The notes below the pieces were generated by a model. The model was not told the origin of the DNA. It made no database searches and saw only the letters and a program-made list of their open reading frames with translations. The translations under genes and the position numbers were made by a program. Positions 1 through 5,468 of a DNA stretch of 6,724 nucleotides are shown here, piece by piece (the first letter of the stretch is position 1; each line of letters starts with the position of its first letter). This DNA is from Verrucomicrobiia bacterium (lineage in GTDB: Bacteria > Verrucomicrobiota > Verrucomicrobiia > Opitutales > Opitutaceae): positions 1-6,724 of the forward strand of contig JAUHWE010000264.1 in the NCBI GenBank assembly GCA_030424825.1. Direction: 5' to 3'.

Positions 1-153
1 GGTGAGGGCTCCATCTGAACCGTCGGAACCGCTGTCGAAGTCATTGTTTTGAGCGAAGGCAGTCGAATACAAAAAGACGCACGCGATCATTCCTGCTGGA
101 AGCAGCGGGTTCCAGTTCCTGATCAATTGAGAGAATTGGTATCGCGTCCTCAT
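1..153 (-). CDS. N-terminus of a secreted protein (signal peptide, SGSDGSDGAL-type mature start), partial
   Basis: This is the first 51 codons of a gene that runs off the left edge of the window, too short to show up as a long ORF. The ATG (151-153) overlaps the stop codon of the preceding gene as ATGA, which is typical of translational coupling, and no Shine-Dalgarno is visible. The protein has a basic N-region (MRTRYQFSQLIRN), a hydrophobic core (residues about 16-32) and an A-F-A motif at residues 32-34, so it should be cleaved there by signal peptidase I and exported. The mature protein begins QNNDFDSGSDGSDGALT. From memory, DSGSDGSDGAL-like starts are common in large exported proteins of Verrucomicrobiota that continue into beta-rich repeats, but nothing beyond residue 51 can be seen here. 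Its function is unknown. The frame is open throughout, the signal peptide is clear, and the coupling supports the start choice. Confidence 0.8.
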   Translation of the reverse strand, partial: MRTRYQFSQLIRNWNPLLPAGMIACVFLYSTAFAQNNDFDSGSDGSDGALT

Positions 154-2936
154 TGATTTTCGTGGGCTACGGGCTTACTGACAGCGCCTAGGTTTTCGGC
201 TTCGGAGTCACCTGCTTTGTAGTAGATAATTACGGGTGCGGAAATCGTGTGTTCAACTGTAGTGTCTTTTACACTTGGATCGAAACCTCTATATTTTTCT
301 GTACCATCGTCGAGTAGGTCTCCATCGGTATCCGGATTGAGAGGATCGAGGCTGTCGGTGATTTCTGTGCCGTCTGAAACGCCGTCGTCGTCGGTATCGC
401 GATTATTAGGATCCGTTCCGTATTGGGTTAACTCTTCCTGATCATCGAGACCGTCTATGTCGGTATCCGATTCTTTTAAGTCGGTAAGGTGAATATACAA
501 TTCAGCAATATTGGTTAGTCCATCATTGTCGAAATCTTCTTCTCCGTCAGGAATGCCGTCTCCATCTGTATCCACTTTAAGGGGATCGTAATCTAGCAGC
601 TCGCCTGTAAAGGGATCCTCGGTGGCTAATTCCAGCTCAAGTTCATCAGGCAGCCCGTCCCCGTCGCTGTCGAATGCCCCTTGTCCATAGATTATGAAGC
701 CGGATTGGAAGTCCTCTTCTAGAGGAACGCCAAACTGATTAGTGGCGGCTGTGGTTACGTTGATTTCGTAGCTTCCAGCGGTAAGATCGTCTTCGAACTT
801 CAAATAAACGACTTTGCTGGTGGTAGATAGCTCTACGGTGCCGTCTTCAAGAACAATGTCGTCGTTAGTTCCTAGCAGTCCATCATTACCCGCGTGGGTA
901 ATGAAGAACACATCCGGACCCAAGCTGTCGAGATTCATATTTTGAGTAGGAATAAACCCCAGTGAGCGCAGCGACCTTAATGCGGCATCGTTTGGCGGTA
1001 TAGCCCCTAATATTACGGGAGGGCTGTTGTCGATCGTGATACCGAGGTTTAGTTCGTTGGAGTCTGTTTCATTTCCGCCCGTATCAAAGGCACGAGCCGT
1101 TATAGCAATGGATGCGACTCCCGCCGAGAGGAGGGGAACCTCAAAGGTGTAGGAAAAGGGATAGTTACCATCAGTAAAGGCGAGTTGCCCATCGATGAAA
1201 AACTCGACGTTTCGAACTTGAACATCATCGCTGACCGAGGCGGATACCGTCGTGTAGGATCCTTCTACGACGGATGTTCCTGACTCGCTTTCTATAGTTA
1301 TGGTAGGTGGAACGCCATTTCCGTCGGGCGCCAAATAGTTGATGACATTGAGACGGCTGCCTCCAGAATAGTCGTTTCCGCCCGTATAGGCGACACCATT
1401 AAAGATTGTGAGGCTCTGCGTAAGGTCGGATGATGTTTCGATCGTACTGAGATAGGTGGTACCGATTCCATTTGAGCCCACATCGTATATATCAACGTGA
1501 TGGGGCCCGTCGTTGGTCGAGTTGGGCGATACTGCGGCGATCATAAGCCCGCTCCCATTCAGACGGATCTGCTTCCACCCGAATTGATCCAAATCGTTCT
1601 TCGCTATTAGAGAGGGCTCTGCGGGGTTGCTAAGGTCAAACGTCATAAACCCGCGTAAGAACGTGCAGTAAAGAATGCCGTCGGCGAGAAACAGTTCGTC
1701 TAGCCGTTTCGCGTTGTTTAGTTTGCTGATATCCTCATCTGCATATTGATCGGTTAGCGAAAGGAAGGCGCCGGCGATGCGTTCAAAGGTAGCAAGACCA
1801 CCTGGGACTACCGCGTAGAGATGATTTTCGGTAACTTCTATTTCATTGGGATAGGAAAAAGGGGTAAAGACCTCTGATACGACGGCGCCGCTAATCGCAT
1901 CGACGACCGCTATTTTGCCGGGGCTTTCCCCAGGGATCGAATTATTACTACTGAGTCCGGCGAAGATAAAGTTTCCCCTCATCGCTACACTGACGACGTT
2001 TTGAAGGGGAAAATTCGTGGTTCGAAAATCGGCGGGAGCCGAAGGATCGCGTATGTCAATAATTCGCAGCAGGCTAGTGCCAGTCGCCAAGGCGCCGATC
2101 TCGCCCTGATGAGCAAAATCTGAAAGCATTGAGCCGTAGGAAGTGCGACTAGCTAGTACGGGTTGGGTAGGTGAACTAATGTCATAGATTAGCAGCTCGC
2201 CTGTGCTGGAAGACAGCCCAATAATCAGATCTTCGCTGGCAGAAAGCTCTATGAGGTCGCCGCCTTCCGTAGGTACGCTGGCAATGATCCCTGTACTGGT
2301 TGGTCTATTGTCGAGAGGATTCTCACCTTGTTTCATTTCAGCCCCGTCCAGTATGCCGTCTCCATCACTGTCGCCGTCTTCTGGATCGGTACCAGCCACG
2401 TCCTCACCAACATCGGGGATGCCGTCGCTATCTGTGTCGGTTTCCGAGTCCGCGAGTTCAAAGAAAGTGCTTACGGGAATTTTATTGGTTCTGCCATTTT
2501 GAGGGGTCCGGAAAATTGAGACCGCGATCTCGTTGGAATCCGGTTTGTAGTAGGTCATATAATGACTCGTATTCGGCGGCAGGATCAAATTGTCCACTTG
2601 CCCTAATGTATTGGTTTTCCCTCTTCGAATGAAACCGTCATTGATATCGACAAGTTTGTAAAAATGCTCTCCCGGCTTGGGCACGCTGTAGTTCACGTAA
2701 GCCGCGTTTCCACCGCCATCACCGCTACCGCCACTACCTCCTTCGCCGGAGGAGCCTTTTGAGAATCCGGTTTCGGGGTCTCTTGGAATGGGAAATAGTT
2801 CGAGCCACAAGTCTGCTAGATAGAAATTCCAGTAAAAGTAAGGATCGTCGTACGGAGTTTCATCGAGAATGGCCTGAAGACTGGCGATGATCTCAGCCGC
2901 GGACGTCTTAATTGCATCAAAATGGGCTTGGGTGAA
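150..2936 (-). CDS. C-terminal part of a secreted multidomain protein: TSP3 repeats, LVIVD-like propeller, Ig-like domains (frameshifted from the upstream ORF)
   Basis: The function of this frame is unknown; it encodes an extracellular-type scaffold. In order it shows: a helical stretch (2810-2936, aromatic-rich around 2817-2850); a Gly/Ser linker (about 2700-2765); a small beta domain (2460-2700); two TSP3 calcium repeats (about 2318-2450); and a beta-propeller region (about 1320-2300) with LVIVD-like strands such as LLIYDISSPTQP, LRIIDIRDPSAP and MTFDLSNPAEP. An Ig-like domain follows (about 1020-1310, VRNVEFFIDGQ), then an SbsA-type Ig-like domain (about 690-1020), six further TSP3 repeats (about 285-680) and a short tail. 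It has no signal peptide and no ATG or GTG between the in-frame stop at 2973-2975 and the first domains. The only usable start is TTG at 2808-2810, which would cut the helical stretch. I therefore read it as the second half of the gene starting at 5241. The coordinates begin at the Phe codon where the frames join best. Confidence 0.85.
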   Translation of the reverse strand, partial: FTQAHFDAIKTSAAEIIASLQAILDETPYDDPYFYWNFYLADLWLELFPIPRDPETGFSKGSSGEGGSGGSGDGGGNAAYVNYSVPKPGEHFYKLVDINDGFIRRGKTNTLGQVDNLILPPNTSHYMTYYKPDSNEIAVSIFRTPQNGRTNKIPVSTFFELADSETDTDSDGIPDVGEDVAGTDPEDGDSDGDGILDGAEMKQGENPLDNRPTSTGIIASVPTEGGDLIELSASEDLIIGLSSSTGELLIYDISSPTQPVLASRTSYGSMLSDFAHQGEIGALATGTSLLRIIDIRDPSAPADFRTTNFPLQNVVSVAMRGNFIFAGLSSNNSIPGESPGKIAVVDAISGAVVSEVFTPFSYPNEIEVTENHLYAVVPGGLATFERIAGAFLSLTDQYADEDISKLNNAKRLDELFLADGILYCTFLRGFMTFDLSNPAEPSLIAKNDLDQFGWKQIRLNGSGLMIAAVSPNSTNDGPHHVDIYDVGSNGIGTTYLSTIETSSDLTQSLTIFNGVAYTGGNDYSGGSRLNVINYLAPDGNGVPPTITIESESGTSVVEGSYTTVSASVSDDVQVRNVEFFIDGQLAFTDGNYPFSYTFEVPLLSAGVASIAITARAFDTGGNETDSNELNLGITIDNSPPVILGAIPPNDAALRSLRSLGFIPTQNMNLDSLGPDVFFITHAGNDGLLGTNDDIVLEDGTVELSTTSKVVYLKFEDDLTAGSYEINVTTAATNQFGVPLEEDFQSGFIIYGQGAFDSDGDGLPDELELELATEDPFTGELLDYDPLKVDTDGDGIPDGEEDFDNDGLTNIAELYIHLTDLKESDTDIDGLDDQEELTQYGTDPNNRDTDDDGVSDGTEITDSLDPLNPDTDGDLLDDGTEKYRGFDPSVKDTTVEHTISAPVIIYYKAGDSEAENLGAVSKPVAHENQ
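285..680 (-). repeat. Six thrombospondin type 3-like calcium-binding repeats (protein level)
   Basis: Six D-x-D-x-D-G-type loops occur in tandem: DSDGDGLPDELE, DTDGDGIPDGEED, DFDNDGLTNIAEL, DTDIDGLDDQEEL, DTDDDGVSDGTEI and DTDGDLLDDGTEK. Several are followed by the usual T/L-D-P turn (GTDPNN, SLDPLN). The family binds Ca2+ through the Asp side chains and forms rigid rods outside the cell. The last unit lacks the Gly after the third Asp-like position and is more degenerate. At DNA level the repeats show as recurring GTC/ATC-rich hexamers on the plus strand. This is a protein repeat, not a mobile or recombination repeat. Confidence 0.85.
1320..2300 (-). other. LVIVD-like beta-propeller region (protein domain)
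   Basis: This roughly 325-residue segment contains at least four repeats ending in a hydrophobic strand followed by D-[IL]-[SR]-[SDN]-P-x-x-P, for example LLIYDISSPTQP, LRIIDIRDPSAP and MTFDLSNPAEP. Weaker units are IAVVDAISGA and VDIYDVGSNG. Each is preceded by a strand of the type 'xLIIGLSSSTGE' or 'NFIFAGLSSNN'. This matches the LVIVD repeat pattern of predicted extracellular beta-propellers. Such folds bind ligands or proteins; no catalytic residues can be assigned. Boundaries are approximate. Confidence 0.65.
2318..2450 (-). repeat. Two thrombospondin type 3-like calcium-binding repeats (protein level)
   Basis: Two TSP3 units, DTDSDGIPDVGED and DSDGDGILDGAEM, are separated by a GTDPEDG turn and followed by GENPLDN. 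They sit directly before the propeller region and may act as a calcium-stiffened spacer. The separate six-unit block lies near the C-terminus, so the propeller and the Ig domains are bracketed by TSP3 segments. Confidence 0.8.
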
Positions 2937-2972
2937 ACAGCAGGTCGATGAGATCGAGGATATCTTGATCGG
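2917..2972 (-). other. Frameshift zone joining the two halves of the secreted protein gene
   Basis: Both reading frames are open only in this 56-nt stretch, bounded by the in-frame stop of the downstream frame (2973-2975) and the TGA of the upstream frame (2917-2919). Reading the upstream frame to Leu-Leu (2938-2943), dropping one T of the TTT at 2935-2937 and continuing gives D-L-L-F-T-Q-A-H-F-D-A-I-K. This keeps a continuous helical segment in place of the abrupt end HPSPF. The composite would be 768 + 928 = 1,696 residues from ATG 5241 to the stop at 150. The upstream frame ends as TTT-TGA inside a TTTT run (2919-2922), where a +1 slip would re-pair perfectly, so recoding cannot be dismissed. 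The frame join is well supported; its cause is not determined. Confidence 0.8.
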
Positions 2973-5241
2973 TTAGGCTGAAGTCGGGGCTCCTTAGCGG
3001 GCTTGTCAGGATTAGATTCTTCTCGGTCTCACCGATGGCGAAGTCATCTACAAGTTCCTGAAAAATGTACTGAATGTAGCGTTGGATTTCGGGAGTCTGG
3101 TCGAGTCCTTGGCGCAGCCAGACCTCACTCCCAAAATAGGCGACATAGTAGTCGTAAGCTGCTTGAAGGTAACCAAATTGAATCTCCAAGTAGCGTGGCA
3201 TTTTCGCAAGCACAGGGTATTCGGATGGATCGTAAGATGTCGTCATGATCCTGAGCGTCTCGATCACTTGCCTTTGGGTTTCCTCATTATTTAGGGACCC
3301 AGGTGAAAGCACGCTGTCCCAATCGTATTCGATGTTCAGAGGCAGAGGTGCCGCGCAGCCGGCAAAATCCCCTAGCCTTTCACCAAACCCCATGGCCGTC
3401 TGGAGGATACCGGCATATTCCAATCCGGCAGCGATGTGTGGCTGGGGAATCTCCGAAGCCAACGCAATTGCGGTATTCTGAGCGGCGCCTTTAAAGAAAT
3501 CCTCGGCTTGATCGGGAGCAATGAAGGAGTCTACTGTGGCCGCAGTCGTATTGACCTTTGTCGCTATCGCGGTTCCTAATCCTGGAACGAGTTTTGGTAT
3601 AGCCAGACCGATTGCGAGTTGTGTTTGAACAAATCCGCTGAGAGCGAGCGCGCCTTCTTCCAAGCAGTCTATCTCGTCATCCTCTTCGTCTGGGTCTGGA
3701 TCGTCGTCTTTGCAATCCCGGTCCGGATCATCGCAGTCATCATTGTCGTTTTCATCGTCATCCGGACGATACGGGCGAGCCCCTCCGCCACGGTTCATCG
3801 TACCGGGCCTCGTTCCGTGCCAACCGGGCTGCCGGATACCTACACCGGGATCGGATGCGACTGTCAGTCCGTCCGCACTGACGGTCATCGGTCCCCCAAT
3901 TTCCCAGAGACCGGTATCGTGATTGAAGCTCCAAAGGGCGGATTTGGAGCCGGGTGGAAGCCTTTCGCCGGTCTCAGGATCGGGAATGTTAGGGAAGACT
4001 ACCGGCGCTGGCCGGTCGAAATTGGCGGGGCCATCGGTTTGCACGGTGATGACCAAAGGGAGATTAAGGCCTTCCGGAAGCGGTTCAGGAATGCGATCGG
4101 GGGCGACAGGAGCGATGCCGACCATGCCGCCGCGGGCGCCCTCCTCGTTAAAGAGAGAGTTGGCCGGTACGGTCACCCGCACGCCAGCTAAATCTGGATT
4201 TTCGTCGAGCACCGCCTGAGGGAATTCAACAACCGTGTTCTCGGTCTGGCTTATCGTCTTAAGACTACCGGCGGTGATAAGTGGCAAATAGATTTTTCCG
4301 TCTTTGTTGACCAGATTGTCGGACCGACCTGGTTGGGCGTACCAGGCTTTGCCGACGAATGGATAGTAATCTCCGGTCGGGAATTGGCCGGTTATGGGAC
4401 GGCCGTCGATATTGACGAAAAAGCGGCCTCCGGGGCAGGGATCCAAGGTGAAGGAGCCATCGCCCGCTGTGGTGGTTCGAATCGTTTGTTCCGCTCCGAC
4501 GACTTCAATGACAGCGCCCGCTAGAGGTACGTCTGTATCGAGGTCATTCTTTTTCGAACGATAGACGGTACCGCTAATGGCAGTTCCCGGTAGTTCGGTG
4601 ATTGATACGGTGTTGAAGTCCAGGCCGAAAAGACCTCCAGGCTCGCCATCCTGGTTGGGGTCGAAGTCGCGCCCGAGGATGTCTTTGATGCCCTCTCCAT
4701 CAAAGATGACACGGACTCGGGAATTGTCCGGAAGGGGATCCAGATAGAAGAGAGTCGCCTTCAAGCGGTCTGATGAGAGTTCGATTCGCGTGAGCAGCTT
4801 TTCGCCTCCAAACAGTGCGAAGAAATTATCGTTCGAAATCACCGCATCTTCTGCTAAAGGGAGAGTAAAGTAGAGAATGGTCTCCCGTTTCACACCTACA
4901 CTACTTTCACCTCGCTGCGGTAAGGTCTCTTTAATTGTGGCCATTGGAATCACTTGAGGTCCCTGGCTATCCATTACTAATTGGACCAGCACCTCGACAT
5001 CCACTGAGTTGAGGATCCCGTTCTGGTCGAAGTCCACGTAGGGAATCGCTTCTGCTTCCAGAAACTGGGTTCCTTGGATGTGGCTTACTAAGATGGCTAT
5101 GTCCGCGACGGTGGTATCAAAATCGTCGTTGAGGTCCCCAGGAATAGAGGTAACTGCCTGAAGCTTAAGAAGGCCGAGCAATAGCAACCCCCCAAACGCA
5201 GGCAATAAACTTCTATATTGTGGGAAATGGAGTAGCCGCAT
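2917..5241 (-). CDS. N-terminal part of a secreted multidomain protein: signal peptide, dockerin-like, SbsA-type Ig, carboxypeptidase-regulatory-like, acidic Cys segment
   Basis: The product is 774 residues from ATG 5239-5241; a TTG sits directly before it, preceded by an in-frame stop (5245-5247). Residues 1-29 form a signal peptide (core about 11-25, cleavage probably after LQA). Residues 35-92 look like a type I dockerin: two 12-residue calcium loops, D36-x-N38-x-D40...D47 and D70-x-D72-x-N74...D81, each followed by a helix. Residues about 100-215 resemble an SbsA-type Ig domain, and 218-285 a carboxypeptidase-regulatory-like beta domain (ISGTVY, DGSFTL). Residues 335-475 form a beta-rich module ending in a FNHDTGLWE and SDPGVG pattern. 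Residues 494-529 are very acidic with Cys503, 510 and 526, followed by a hydrophobic stretch (530-563) and a helical region to the end. No enzyme motif is recognised. The end at TGA 2917 appears to be a frameshift and not the natural C-terminus. Confidence 0.88.
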   Translation of the reverse strand: MRLLHFPQYRSLLPAFGGLLLLGLLKLQAVTSIPGDLNDDFDTTVADIAILVSHIQGTQFLEAEAIPYVDFDQNGILNSVDVEVLVQLVMDSQGPQVIPMATIKETLPQRGESSVGVKRETILYFTLPLAEDAVISNDNFFALFGGEKLLTRIELSSDRLKATLFYLDPLPDNSRVRVIFDGEGIKDILGRDFDPNQDGEPGGLFGLDFNTVSITELPGTAISGTVYRSKKNDLDTDVPLAGAVIEVVGAEQTIRTTTAGDGSFTLDPCPGGRFFVNIDGRPITGQFPTGDYYPFVGKAWYAQPGRSDNLVNKDGKIYLPLITAGSLKTISQTENTVVEFPQAVLDENPDLAGVRVTVPANSLFNEEGARGGMVGIAPVAPDRIPEPLPEGLNLPLVITVQTDGPANFDRPAPVVFPNIPDPETGERLPPGSKSALWSFNHDTGLWEIGGPMTVSADGLTVASDPGVGIRQPGWHGTRPGTMNRGGGARPYRPDDDENDNDDCDDPDRDCKDDDPDPDEEDDEIDCLEEGALALSGFVQTQLAIGLAIPKLVPGLGTAIATKVNTTAATVDSFIAPDQAEDFFKGAAQNTAIALASEIPQPHIAAGLEYAGILQTAMGFGERLGDFAGCAAPLPLNIEYDWDSVLSPGSLNNEETQRQVIETLRIMTTSYDPSEYPVLAKMPRYLEIQFGYLQAAYDYYVAYFGSEVWLRQGLDQTPEIQRYIQYIFQELVDDFAIGETEKNLILTSPLRSPDFSLTDQDILDLIDLLFHPSPF

Positions 5242-5252
5242 CAATCAGAGAA

Positions 5253-5281
5253 TGGGTACCGAATAGGGTATTCCCTGTCAA
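5253..5281 (-). promoter_or_regulatory. Possible sigma70-type promoter for the secreted-protein operon
   Basis: On the minus strand a perfect TTGACA (5276-5281) is followed by a 17-nt spacer and TACCCA (5253-5258), a poor -10 match. A start about 7 nt further on would leave a leader of only about 5 nt before ATG 5241, in keeping with the absence of a Shine-Dalgarno there. A second option is CATAAT within 5301-5310, lacking a good -35. Weak evidence. Confidence 0.25.
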
Positions 5282-5302
5282 TTATTCTGTTAAAAAAACA
5301 TT

Positions 5303-5325
5303 ATGATAATGGGGTCGTTTATCAT
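5303..5325. promoter_or_regulatory. Inverted repeat ATGATAA-N9-TTATCAT between the divergent genes
   Basis: Seven-base perfect arms (5303-5309 and 5319-5325) flank a 9-nt GC-richer centre, about 60 bases upstream of the minus-strand start and 144 upstream of the plus-strand start. A third copy of TTATCAT lies at 5464-5470, overlapping the start codon of the ABC-F gene as part of the 8-base palindrome ATCATGAT (5466-5473). The position would suit an operator, but AT-rich 7-mers recur by chance easily. The remainder of 5242-5468 shows no tRNA, no clear terminator and no small ORF that I would defend. Confidence 0.25.
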
Positions 5326-5468
5326 TACTTTTTGAGTGGAAAATAGACCCTTCAACCGCTGACGGGCTTGAGGTCGCTCGTTTCTTTCATTGACGGCTGG
5401 GTGTGTCCCTCACAGAAGTGGCCCCTTTTTTAGATTCGCTCGCTTGCGAGACCTAATTGCCACTTATC

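Noticed and set aside
285..680. DNA-level tandem repeat or CRISPR-like array
   Set aside because: The periodic similarity follows codons of TSP3 loops, units vary in length and sequence, and there are no uniform repeats with unique spacers.
2203..2632. Several overlapping plus-strand frames of 63-110 codons with Ser/Pro- or Arg-rich translations
   Set aside because: They are complements of TSP3 and propeller coding sequence; the compositional bias comes from GAT/GAC repeats on the minus strand.
2810..2936. Independent translation start for the second ORF at TTG 2810
   Set aside because: There is no Shine-Dalgarno, no signal peptide follows although the domains are extracellular types, and the same frame upstream continues a coherent aromatic helical sequence.
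3619..4191. A 190-codon plus-strand open frame opposite the dockerin/SbsA gene
   Set aside because: It is antisense to a well-supported coding region with recognised domains, its low-complexity parts mirror the Asp-rich codons of the other strand, and it shows no recognisable domain or start signal.
5408..5450. Possible rho-independent terminator: the T-run at 5426-5431 and the CTCGC-TT-GCGAG inverted repeat at 5439-5450
   Set aside because: No stable GC-rich stem precedes the T-run on the plus strand, and the inverted repeat has a 2-nt loop and is not followed by Ts on either strand. No gene ends here.
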